64,000 nt of DNA from Acidobacteriaceae bacterium KBS 89. Its GTDB lineage: Bacteria; Acidobacteriota; Terriglobia; Terriglobales; Acidobacteriaceae. The stretch is taken from positions 186,001-250,000 of the forward strand of contig KB906756.1 in the NCBI GenBank assembly GCA_000381605.1. The letters are read 5' to 3'. Both the position numbers and the translations under genes were made by a program. The notes under the pieces were generated by a model. That model was not told where the DNA came from. It did not search any database and saw nothing but the letters and a program-made list of their open reading frames with translations. Of the stretch, positions 10,826 through 19,104 are shown piece by piece; the stretch's first letter is position 1, and the number at the start of each line of letters is the position of its first letter.

Positions 10826-13800
10826 TCAGAACTCGAATTCCTCCCGATCGCCGGGAACGGTCACCTCGGTTCGCGATCCCACAGGCCTGGCCTCCCGGAT
10901 CCGAGCGCCCAACGACTCTGGCGTCGGCGCCTCAAAAATCGCACGGATGCTCAACTCGACCTCGAACTGCTCGCGGATGCGGGCGAGGATCTGCGTTCCG
11001 AGAAGCGAGTGTCCTCCAAGCTCGAAGAAGTTGTCTCCGGCATCAATCCCCTCCGCTCCAAGCAGCTCTTTCCAAATCGCGATCACCGCCCGAGTTTCGG
11101 GCGTGCCTCCGACTTCGTTTGCGTCGGCTGAATCGTTCTCATCCGCCGAGCCGGGAAGGCCCTCGCCCCTGTTGCCTGCCAGCGGCGACAGCTGGATCCC
11201 CTCCATCGCACTTCGCAGCACCGAGGAAAACTCGACCGTCGAGACCATCACCTGAGGCTCACCCCACGCTAGGAGGCGCTCGAGTACTTCGATGCCCTCT
11301 TTAGGACTCATGGCAAGGCGCATCCTCGCCTCCTTGATCGCCTCGAACTCGGCCTCCGCAGGCATCTCCGCGGCCATACCCACTTCCTGCCATGCGTCGA
11401 AGTTGATGGAGATCACCGGGAGCCCAAGATGCTGACGGCACCATACCGCGTAACGGTCCTGAAACATGTTGGCCGCTGCATACGCGGAAGCCCCGGCTAT
11501 CGGAAGTAATGCGCTGATCGAAGAACAGAACAGCAGGAAGTCGAGCTCTCGGCCGGTAAGCAGATTCGCGAGTACCTCGCTCCCCTGTACCTTGGGACGG
11601 AAGACATTCTCAGCCGACTCAACACTTTGCGCCGCAATGCGCGCCCCATCAGAAAGTCCCGCAGCATGAATCACGCCATGAGCCGGGCCGAACGCCCGCT
11701 CGATAACCAGCCATGCCTCGGCCATTGCCTGCGCATCGGCAACGTCGGCCGACAGCAGCAGCAATTCCCCTCCGAGTTGCTCCAACTCCGTGGCTCGCTG
11801 AATGCGACGCGAAACCGGATGGCCGGGACCGTACTCCGTGAGCCAGCTCTCCCACCGCTCGCGCGCGGGTAACACTGTCCTGCCCACAAGGGCCACTTTT
11901 GCGCCGTATCTGCCGAGCAGGTGCCGGGCCAGAAGATAACCAACGCCGCCCAGTCCGCCGGTGATCACGTAGGTGCCGCCGGCCCTCAGCTTCGATACCG
12001 CAGCCGGTTCCAGCACAACCGGTTGCCACACCTGCTGCCATCGCGTCTGGCCGCGCCAGGCCATCATCCGGCCAGGCTCGGCTGGGCCAACAATCTCGCC
12101 AGCGACTCGACCCACAACCACGGGATCCTCCGAGGCTGAAGAGAGCGAACCGGGATCGATGAAACCTACTCGCACCTTGGCGAACTCTGCCGGCAGGACG
12201 CGAGCCAGTCCCTCCACTACGGCGCGCCGCGTGTCTTCCACGCGCTCGCCGTTGATCTCCACATAATCGTCGAGAAGAAACTCCGCGCGGGCAAAACGAA
12301 CCCGCGCCAGTTGCGACGACTGCAGAAGTTGCAGCAGCTTGCCGTAAAGATCGATCTCGACTCCGCGCAGCGTCCAGCAGCAGATCAGGCCGAGCTTTAC
12401 CCCAGCGATGACTTCGCGATTCTCCGCCCAGAATCGTTCCAGCTGCTGAGATGATGCAGCGGACGGCGGTAGAACCAACACCCGGCAGCCATCCTGCTCG
12501 AGCCACACGCCCAGGAGTCGGGCGAAGCTCGGCTCACCCTCTCGTTCATCCTCTAAGATCAACCACGTCGCAATCGTCTCCGGCCCGCGCGTGCGAACCG
12601 GCGCTGCTGGTGTGCGTTGCCAGGTGGGTAGATAGAACCAGGTGCTAAGGTCCTGCCGCTTCTCGAGCGGCGCCTCCTGAGAAGACTCGACCTTCGATGC
12701 CGCGACTCCCAGAGCCAGGGTCTGTTCGACCCAATACCTCTCGCGCTCGAAGGGGTAGGTGGGCAGAGCCACCTTACGCCTCCGTGCGGCGCGGCCCGGC
12801 AACTGCTCCCAGCGCAAATTCCAACCGGTCTCCCAGATCCGAGCGGCTGCTTCGAGGAACGAGCGAAGATCGTCGCCGCTGCGATTCGCCCCACCTAGGC
12901 TTGACGCATTGGGAAGGCTTCGGTCATGCGAACGAACCAGACCCGCCAGCGCCTCTCCCGGCCCGACTTCGAGGAGGAAGTAGCCCCGACCTGCCAGCTC
13001 TGCGGCGTTCTCCACGAATCGTACCCGCGAAGTCATCTGGCCGGCCCAGTACTCCGGCGCCGTCGCCTCCTCCGGCGTGATCCAGGTTCCTGTCGCGTTT
13101 GAGAGCCAAGGGATGGCGGGCTTGCCGCGTTCCACCGCGGCCACCGCCGCCTGGAAATGCGTGGCGGCTTCAGCCATCTGCGGCGAGTGAAACGCGCGAT
13201 CGATGCGCAGTCGCACCGTCGCGACTCTAGCTGCGCTTAGGCGGCGCTCAAGCTCCTCAATAGCGACCGGCGTGCCGGAGACGACGGTCAGCTTTGGGCC
13301 ATTCTCCGCCGCAATCCAAAGGTTTTCCGTGACGTAGCGGCTGGCCTCTTCCACCGGCAGACTGACCGCCAGCATCGCTCCGGCAACCATCTCCTGCATC
13401 AGCCTGCCGCGTGTGGCTGCCAATTGCAGGCCGTCTTCAAAGCGAAAGACTCCGGCCACCGTCGCGGCGGTCAACTCTCCCAAGCTATGCCCGAGCAGCA
13501 AATTCGGCTGGACGCCGAGATCGATCCAGCGCATCGCCAGCGCGTATTCGACCAGGAAAAGAAGTGGCTGCGCGACCGAGGTTGGCATCGCGGAGGGTTC
13601 TTCACCGTTCGCCTGGGCGAGTCCGCAGATCGCGTCGCGGATCGCCTTTGCAGTTCCCTCCTGCAAGAGCGCCAGACCGCTGTCGATCCGTTCACGGAAC
13701 GCACCATCCACGGCGTAAAGAGAGGCGGCCATGCCTGGGAACTGCAGCCCCTGGCCGGGAAAGAGGAAAGCTACCTTGTCGGACTTCGGGCCTGCTGCGC

Positions 13801-15409
13801 CTTTGTCGGCCTTGCGGGGTTTACGCAGGACCTGGGAAAGTTCTTCCCGGCTCCCGGCAACCGCAGCACGGCGGTGCGCGTAAGATCGGCGCCCGCTCTG
13901 CAGCGTGAATGCGGCCGAGGCAGGGTCGAGCCCGCTCGTTGCCTCCGCGAAGTCCGCAAGCCGGATAACGCTCGCCTCCAGTGCGGCGGGAGTTTTGGCA
14001 GAGAGTGGAAAAGCCCACGATTCTCCCTCAACACCGCCGCCAGCTTTAGCATCCAATTCCATAGCGGGGGCGCTATGCAGACAAAGATGCACATTCGTTC
14101 CGCCGATGCCAAACGAGCTCACTCCGGCCCAGCGCTCGGTCGCTCCTTGCGGCCACCCCTCGTTCTGCGCAGTGATGCGAAATGGAGATTCTTCGATCCC
14201 AAGCGCAGGCTTGGCGCGTTCGAAGTGCGGCGTACCCGGGATGGTTCCGTAATGCACGGCGCACGCGGCCTTGATCAGGCTTGCCACGCCGGCCGCCACA
14301 TCCGCGTGTCCCATGTTGGCCTTCACCGAGCTCAGAATGCAGCGGCCCGCCTCCCCAGGTCGGTTGCCGAAGACCTCTGTCAGCGCAGCCACTTCAATGG
14401 GATCTCCCAGCTCCGTGCCGGTACCATGCGCTTCAACATAGGCAATGCGGTCGGGGTGAATCCCAGCCGCGGCCTGTGCTGCGCGGATCGCGGTTGCCTG
14501 GCCCTGCACACTAGGCGCTGTATAGCCGACCTTGTCCGCCCCATCGTTGTTCCAAGCCGAACCAGCGATGACCGCATAGATGGTGTCCGCCGCCGCTCTG
14601 GCGTCGCTCAGGCGTTTCAGGACCACAACTCCTGCACCTTTGCCCGGCACTGTGCCATGGGCCCGCTCGTCAAACGGCCGGCAGACTCCATCCGGAGAGA
14701 GAATCATCCCAGGGGTATACACATAGCCCGCAACCTGCGGGAACATCACCGAGACGCCTCCGGCCAATGCGCTGTCACACTCCCCGGCAAGCAGACTCTG
14801 GCAAGCCAGATGCACTGCTGCCAGCGAGGTCGAGCAGGCCGTCTGGATCGTCACTGCAGGTCCGCGCAGATGGAGCTTGTAAGCGACCCGCGTCGCTAGA
14901 AAATCCTTGTCGTTGCCCAGCATCAACTGGTAGCCGCCGGCCGCGGCCATCAGGTCGGGGTCTCCCAACAGTTGCAACAGGTACGTATTCATGCCAGAGC
15001 CAGCGAATACGCCCACGCGGGTTCCCTCACCCGCCAGGCCCGCATTTTCCATCGCTTCGTACGCGCATTCGAGGAAGATGCGCTGCTGCGGGTCGGTAAT
15101 CTCAGCCTCACGCCGCGTCATACCGAAGAATCCGGCGTCAAAGCTCTCCGCGTTCTCTAGCAGCGTGCCGGATCGGACAAAGTACTTCCCCTGAGTAGAA
15201 GCTGGGTCTATTCCCGCGCTGCGCAGCTCCTCGTCTTTCGCCTGCGTAAGAAGGTCCGCACCCTGTGTAAGGTGCCGCCAGTAAGCATCAACCGACGGAG
15301 AGCGGGGAAAACGCGCCCCCATCCCCACAATGGCGATGGCCTCTCGCCAGCGCGGCGTATTCTCCGGTGCAGCGTCCGGAAAGGGCGGCTGACTTACCTG
15401 TCTCGTCAA
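10826..15409 (-). CDS. Type I polyketide synthase, KS-AT-KR-ACP
   Basis: A 1,527-residue single-module synthase. Domains in order: KS (QTACSTS, Cys near 192; EAHGTGTELGD; NMGH), AT (GHSLGE, Ser near 642; DRAFHS, a HAFH-like site suggesting malonyl-CoA), a long structural region, KR (TGGLGGVG near 1150; CSSI...YAAAN, Tyr near 1310) and a carrier domain with GGHSLLG (Ser near 1466). There is no DH or ER, so it should leave a beta-hydroxyl. It is the first gene of the operon as transcribed. Its KS has an active Cys and no loading module precedes it, so the starter unit must come from elsewhere. The start is TTG at 15409 with GAGGAG six bases upstream. The cluster promoter should lie within 15410-15650; no strong -35/-10 pair stood out there. 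Confidence 0.95.
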   Translation of the reverse strand: MTRQVSQPPFPDAAPENTPRWREAIAIVGMGARFPRSPSVDAYWRHLTQGADLLTQAKDEELRSAGIDPASTQGKYFVRSGTLLENAESFDAGFFGMTRREAEITDPQQRIFLECAYEAMENAGLAGEGTRVGVFAGSGMNTYLLQLLGDPDLMAAAGGYQLMLGNDKDFLATRVAYKLHLRGPAVTIQTACSTSLAAVHLACQSLLAGECDSALAGGVSVMFPQVAGYVYTPGMILSPDGVCRPFDERAHGTVPGKGAGVVVLKRLSDARAAADTIYAVIAGSAWNNDGADKVGYTAPSVQGQATAIRAAQAAAGIHPDRIAYVEAHGTGTELGDPIEVAALTEVFGNRPGEAGRCILSSVKANMGHADVAAGVASLIKAACAVHYGTIPGTPHFERAKPALGIEESPFRITAQNEGWPQGATERWAGVSSFGIGGTNVHLCLHSAPAMELDAKAGGGVEGESWAFPLSAKTPAALEASVIRLADFAEATSGLDPASAAFTLQSGRRSYAHRRAAVAGSREELSQVLRKPRKADKGAAGPKSDKVAFLFPGQGLQFPGMAASLYAVDGAFRERIDSGLALLQEGTAKAIRDAICGLAQANGEEPSAMPTSVAQPLLFLVEYALAMRWIDLGVQPNLLLGHSLGELTAATVAGVFRFEDGLQLAATRGRLMQEMVAGAMLAVSLPVEEASRYVTENLWIAAENGPKLTVVSGTPVAIEELERRLSAARVATVRLRIDRAFHSPQMAEAATHFQAAVAAVERGKPAIPWLSNATGTWITPEEATAPEYWAGQMTSRVRFVENAAELAGRGYFLLEVGPGEALAGLVRSHDRSLPNASSLGGANRSGDDLRSFLEAAARIWETGWNLRWEQLPGRAARRRKVALPTYPFERERYWVEQTLALGVAASKVESSQEAPLEKRQDLSTWFYLPTWQRTPAAPVRTRGPETIATWLILEDEREGEPSFARLLGVWLEQDGCRVLVLPPSAASSQQLERFWAENREVIAGVKLGLICCWTLRGVEIDLYGKLLQLLQSSQLARVRFARAEFLLDDYVEINGERVEDTRRAVVEGLARVLPAEFAKVRVGFIDPGSLSSASEDPVVVGRVAGEIVGPAEPGRMMAWRGQTRWQQVWQPVVLEPAAVSKLRAGGTYVITGGLGGVGYLLARHLLGRYGAKVALVGRTVLPARERWESWLTEYGPGHPVSRRIQRATELEQLGGELLLLSADVADAQAMAEAWLVIERAFGPAHGVIHAAGLSDGARIAAQSVESAENVFRPKVQGSEVLANLLTGRELDFLLFCSSISALLPIAGASAYAAANMFQDRYAVWCRQHLGLPVISINFDAWQEVGMAAEMPAEAEFEAIKEARMRLAMSPKEGIEVLERLLAWGEPQVMVSTVEFSSVLRSAMEGIQLSPLAGNRGEGLPGSADENDSADANEVGGTPETRAVIAIWKELLGAEGIDAGDNFFELGGHSLLGTQILARIREQFEVELSIRAIFEAPTPESLGARIREARPVGSRTEVTVPGDREEFEF

Positions 15410-15652
15410 ATGTGCTCCTCAAATACTTTCTCTGGCTTTGTGGGCTCTCCTAACCTACTTGAGTTTAGATGCCGAAGCAAGAATCCGCCCAGTCGTCAGG
15501 CGCAGGTTGTTTGCCTTCGCCGACAGGCTGCGCACCGCCAGATTTGCACTTATTGTGATATCTGGAAATAGCCTTTTTGGGGTAGAAGCTCGGCGGGGCA
15601 TAGATCTGCACCGAGACCAGCAGAAATTGGCCCTCGCGGTCATATATTTTGA

Positions 15653-15835
15653 ATGGCCTTTGGCCCGGCTTCGTTCCCCGAAGAGTTTGCGGAACTCAGT
15701 CGCTGGCACAGGCCTAAAGTTTCCATGTTTCCGGCAATCTGGTCTGGAGATGAAATCGCCGGCCGCGGCTACCTTCCTGATGCTCTGGAAGAATTGCCCA
15801 TTTTCTTTCAGACACTCTGTCGTGAGGATAGGTAG
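15653..15835 (+). CDS. Small ORF or 3' gene remnant, unknown
   Basis: A 60-residue frame with protein-like composition (motifs such as PEEFAEL, WSGDEIAGRGYLPD and LEELPIFF). Its stop codon directly abuts a strong hairpin, as expected at a genuine gene end. The ATG follows a TGA with no spacer, and there is no clear ribosome site, so it may be the 3' end of a once longer gene. I do not recognise the family. It lies in the divergent gap between the polyketide operon and decayed genes. Confidence 0.35.
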   Translation: MAFGPASFPEEFAELSRWHRPKVSMFPAIWSGDEIAGRGYLPDALEELPIFFQTLCREDR

Positions 15836-15877
15836 AAACAACTGGCCCCTCGCACATGGCGAGGGGCTAGTTGTTTC
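15835..15877 (+). terminator. Strong hairpin, likely plus-strand terminator
   Basis: Two 19-base arms, GAAACAACTGGCCCCTCGC and its near-exact complement with one G-T pair, enclose a five-base loop ACATG. The plus-strand side continues into a T-rich run (TTGTTTCTCTTC). It follows the small ORF stop immediately. On the minus strand it also lies just beyond the broken SDR gene, so it could stop transcription both ways. Confidence 0.7.
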
Positions 15878-15889
15878 TCTTCATCGCTT

Positions 15890-16559
15890 ACGCGAAGCGC
15901 GACCGTCGCGATTTCCTCAGGTTGACCCATCGTTCCCCGCGGGATCAGGGATTCGAACATCTCCTTCGCCTCCTTGGTGAGAACTCCTTCCTGCATCGTG
16001 TGGCGATCGGCGGCCCCGGGCCCAGCACGTTCACCCGGATCTTCCTGCCCTTCAGTTCGTTGAGCCACGTGCGTGCGAAGGAGCGCAATGCTGCCTTGCT
16101 CGCCGCATACACGCCGAAGCCAGGGAAGCCTTTCACCGACGCGACCGATCCGGTCAAGATGATCGATCCGCCGTCGTTGATCAGCGGCAACGCCTTTTGA
16201 GCGGTGAACAAGGTTCCGCGCACAATCAGGCCGAACTCCCTATCAAAATGCTGCTCAGTAATCTCGCCCAGTACAGCGGCCTCGCCCTTGCCTGCGCTCG
16301 CGAATAGGATGTCGATCTTGCCCTTTTGCTTCTGGACCGTATCGAACAGGTGGTCGAGGTCGTCGAGATTTGCCGCGTCGCCGCGCACGCCGCTCACGTT
16401 CCGGCCAATCAACTTTACGGCGTCATCGAGCACCTCCTGCCTGCGGCGGCCCGTGATGAAGACGTAGGCACCTTCTTCAACGAACCGCTTGGCGCTTTCC
16501 AGCGCCAAACCGCTCGACCCACCCGTGATGACTGCAACCTTACCTTCAAGCTTTCCCAT
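15890..16559 (-). pseudogene. Frameshifted, 3'-truncated short-chain dehydrogenase
   Basis: The N-terminal part is a normal classical SDR: ITGGSSGLALESAKRF at the cofactor site, FASAG, LTGSVAS and YAASKAAL with the catalytic Tyr and Lys. The frame starts at ATG 16559 with AAGGAG upstream. Near 15997 one base is missing. After the shift, family sequence resumes in another frame (TKEAKEMFESLIPRG, MGQPEEIA) and then stops short. The usual C-terminal segment with the ELFVDGG motif is absent, replaced by the hairpin at 15835-15877. A deletion plus a frameshift indicates a dead gene. Family assignment is certain; its former substrate cannot be told. Confidence 0.85.
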
Positions 16560-16669
16560 ACTTGCTCCTTTTAGTAGCCGTGTGACATCCACTACAGAGG
16601 TAGATTCCCCTTGCGGTGGACGAGAACTGCTCAGGAGTCCAAACCTTCTCCTTTACCGGAGCGTTTCCG

Positions 16670-16933
16670 ATGACATTTGCCAGAACCGCCCCCATGATTT
16701 CGTTCGAAACGCTTCGCAACGATCTATGGCAGAGCTGCCGTCAAATCCCCAACGTCCCCGGGTTCGCCGGCGCTGTGATTCTGGCGTTGGCCGCGGGATT
16801 CGGCATCAGCACTACGATCTTCAGCACTGTGCGCTCTGTGCTTTTTACGCCGTTGCCCTACAACAAGCCCGAGCGCTTGGTCCAGATTGTTCTTTCCGCC
16901 CCTCCGAGGGACTCTTACAGTCCTGCTGTATCG
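16670..16933 (+). pseudogene. N-terminal remnant of a MacB/ADOP-type ABC permease
   Basis: The frame begins like the large permeases common in Acidobacteria: a DLW...R segment, NVPGF, a first membrane helix (AVILALAAGFGISTTIF) and LFTPLPYNKPERLVQI. This matches the usual start (SPGFTAVAVLTLALGIGANTAIF...LLRPLPYPDPERLV). Family members run to about 800 residues, but here homology ends after some 85 residues and the frame runs into the convergent gene at 16984. The start ATG 16670 has GGAG nine bases upstream. It is a 5' stump, presumably left by the deletion that also removed the SDR gene's end. Confidence 0.75.
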
Positions 16934-16983
16934 AGCGAAGATGCCAGAGCAACGACAGCAGACCGATACGACCTCCCTTCTGG

Positions 16984-17913
16984 CTATGCGCCCCGGGCGA
17001 GAAGCTCCGAGACCGAGTGTGCGAGGCGTGCGCCGTAGGGATCGACGATGGGGTTCAGGGGAAGAAAGATCGCGGTCTCTTCGCGGCGGCAGAGGATGTT
17101 GCTTGCGACGAGGCGGCGCATAATCGTGATCGCTGATCGGACGGTGCCGCAGTCCAGGCCGATCCAGTTGGCATAGCCGTGATTCGCGGTGCAGAGGCCA
17201 GTTGCGTCTTCGAGCGCGCGCTCGATGCGTTCGCGGGCGTCAGCAATCTCCGCGCCGGCTTCCCATGCAGGTTGGAGCAACGGAGCTTCGCTGTCGAGTT
17301 GGTAGAAGAGGTTCGCGACTCCAATCTGTTGGAGGCGTATCAGGTGGCCACTCCAGTAGTGCGTCGTCTTGGCAATCACGGTGATGACGTTCTTGATCTC
17401 CTTTTCCACGCGAAAGGCAGGCCCTGCGGGCAGCAGGATCGCGCCCTCCTCGAGGCGGACGGAGATGTTCTCCATGGTGATCGCGCGTAACAGCCACTCC
17501 ACCATCGTGTGGTTGCTGCATTGAACGCGCATCCAGCCAGGCGAGGAGGATGGTGCCGCCTTCAGCCGCGTCGCGAGTTCGATGCCGCGGACGATCTCGT
17601 CGCAGACCTCGGCGTAACGGACGGGCTCTGCGAGGATCTGCTCCGGCGTGCCGGGTTCGAGCAGTTTGCCCTTGTGCGGCGGGCCGCCTGCCATGGCGAG
17701 GTCACAGAACGAGCCCCAGATGCGGTCCCATGCGACGTTGCCGTCGACATCGAATGCAAGGGGTGCCGAGCGCATCGACACGGGCTGCACTTCGCCTGTA
17801 CGGTCGCGGTAGATGCCGGGGAGCAGCGTCTGCAGGCGACCCTCGGCCCTTTGGATGGCAGCGGATGCCATAGATTGTGTCGTGGTTTCGTTTATGGTTT
17901 CGTTCATGGTCAT
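16984..17913 (-). CDS. Conserved-looking protein of unknown function, last gene of the NiCoT operon
   Basis: A soluble protein of about 309 residues that I do not recognise. It has no signal peptide or membrane helix. Notable segments are PVSMRSAPLAFD, GGPPHKGKLLEPGTPEQI, RVEKEIKNVITVIAKTTHYW and WIGLDCGTVRSAITIMRRLVASN; the last resembles a helix-turn-helix but that is only an impression. Several His and Cys residues (CSNHTMVEW, TTHYWSGH, LCTANHGY) could bind metal. It follows the nickel/cobalt permease by about 50 bases, or overlaps it by 4 bases if the TTG at 17970 is used, so a linked role in metal handling is inferred. ATG 17913 was preferred over that TTG; neither has a good ribosome site. 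Confidence 0.8.
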   Translation of the reverse strand: MTMNETINETTTQSMASAAIQRAEGRLQTLLPGIYRDRTGEVQPVSMRSAPLAFDVDGNVAWDRIWGSFCDLAMAGGPPHKGKLLEPGTPEQILAEPVRYAEVCDEIVRGIELATRLKAAPSSSPGWMRVQCSNHTMVEWLLRAITMENISVRLEEGAILLPAGPAFRVEKEIKNVITVIAKTTHYWSGHLIRLQQIGVANLFYQLDSEAPLLQPAWEAGAEIADARERIERALEDATGLCTANHGYANWIGLDCGTVRSAITIMRRLVASNILCRREETAIFLPLNPIVDPYGARLAHSVSELLARGA

Positions 17914-17966
17914 TGCTGCGGTGCGCTTTCTTGGGATGTGTGCTGTATCAGGCTTCGGCGCAATGC

Positions 17967-19028
17967 TCAAGACGAGACTACAGTTGACGTCTGTATTTCA
18001 AGGTCATCCAATCGTTGCCACTTATAGAAGGCAATCGATAGGATCCAACTCAACACAAACAAGCCGATGATTAAGTACCCGAGCGTTCCAAAGTTGTCGT
18101 TGACCTTCCGCACAGTGTCCCAAAACATTCCGCTGAAGTGAAACCAGCCGGCGAACAGACCTAAAGCCTCGATGCCCCCAACGACCAGCGCAACGACAAC
18201 CGAGACAATCGTAATCGTCATGTTGTAGTAGAGCTTGCGGACAGGTTTCACAAATGCCCAGCCATACGCTCCCAACATGAGGATGTTGTCGGTTGTATCG
18301 ACAAGCGACATGCTTGCTGCGAAGAGAGCCGGGAAGACAAGCGTGGACATCGTCGGCAGCCCCTTCGAGGCTTCCGTCGCGGAGATGCTCAAAAGTCCGA
18401 TCTCTGTCGCCGTGTCGAAGCCTAGTCCAAACAGAAGTCCTAACGGATACATATGCCAGCTCTGCCGGGTCATAGCGAACGTCGGTCGGAAGAGACGTGT
18501 CAGGAAACCGCGATCTGCCAGAAGCAGATTCAGGTCTTCCTCGACATGAGGCGATCCTTTGCGGACGCGCACGAAGACGCGATAGACAGCACGCAACACT
18601 GCGAGATTCACAAACGCAATGCCGAACAGAAAGACGGTCGACACCAGGGTGCCGATCATTCCACCGAGGCTACGGAAGGAATCCACACGTTGCTGGAGCA
18701 CCAGAGTTGCAGAGGCAATCACTATCGACCCAATGAACACGATTGTTGAATGCCCAAGCGAAAACATCAATCCGACCGTGACCGGCTGCTTGCCTTCCTG
18801 CATCAGCTTGCGTGTCACATTGTCGATTGCCGCGATATGGTCTGCATCCACTGCATGCCGCAAACCAAGGCTATAAGCGAGAAAGGCTGTCCCCAGCAGC
18901 ACCGGATAGTGACGAAAGGCATGCATCGCCCAGAGCCAGGTTCCCGCGTTGAAGACCAGCAGGAAGCCGTAAATATTGAATATTCTGGCGCGCACGTCGC
19001 CAGAAACATCGTTTGGTAAACTGCGCAT
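17967..19028 (-). CDS. NiCoT-family nickel/cobalt permease (HoxN/NixA type)
   Basis: An inner-membrane secondary transporter for Ni2+ or Co2+, 353 residues with about eight hydrophobic segments. The family signature is complete: RHAVDADHIAAIDNVTR in helix II (the HX4DH metal motif), LGHSTIVF, LGFDTATEIGLL and MSLVDTTDN. The frame extends upstream to 19436, but that part is arginine-rich and overlaps the DUF4331 gene. ATG 19028, with GGAG five bases upstream, gives the normal family length. It sits 77 bases after the DUF4331 gene, with a 12-base-pair stem-loop in the gap that may lower its expression relative to the genes upstream. Ni versus Co preference cannot be read from sequence. Confidence 0.95.
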   Translation of the reverse strand: MRSLPNDVSGDVRARIFNIYGFLLVFNAGTWLWAMHAFRHYPVLLGTAFLAYSLGLRHAVDADHIAAIDNVTRKLMQEGKQPVTVGLMFSLGHSTIVFIGSIVIASATLVLQQRVDSFRSLGGMIGTLVSTVFLFGIAFVNLAVLRAVYRVFVRVRKGSPHVEEDLNLLLADRGFLTRLFRPTFAMTRQSWHMYPLGLLFGLGFDTATEIGLLSISATEASKGLPTMSTLVFPALFAASMSLVDTTDNILMLGAYGWAFVKPVRKLYYNMTITIVSVVVALVVGGIEALGLFAGWFHFSGMFWDTVRKVNDNFGTLGYLIIGLFVLSWILSIAFYKWQRLDDLEIQTSTVVSS

Positions 19029-19066
19029 CTTAACTCCGGCAGCGAATTTGTCAGCGGTAAATGATT

Positions 19067-19099
19067 GGTCGACTGGGCCCGGCCTCAGCCCAGTCGACC
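19067..19099 (-). other. Intercistronic stem-loop between DUF4331 and NiCoT genes
   Basis: Perfect 12-base arms (GGTCGACTGGGC and GCCCAGTCGACC) enclose a nine-base loop and fill much of the 77-base gap. No T-run follows on the minus strand, so it is more likely an mRNA-processing or attenuating structure than a full terminator. Confidence 0.7.
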
Positions 19100-19104
19100 G
19101 TTCC

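Noticed and set aside
15455..15841. 128-codon minus-strand frame upstream of the polyketide operon
   Set aside because: Basic, low-complexity composition and no ribosome site; it would cover the likely promoter region.
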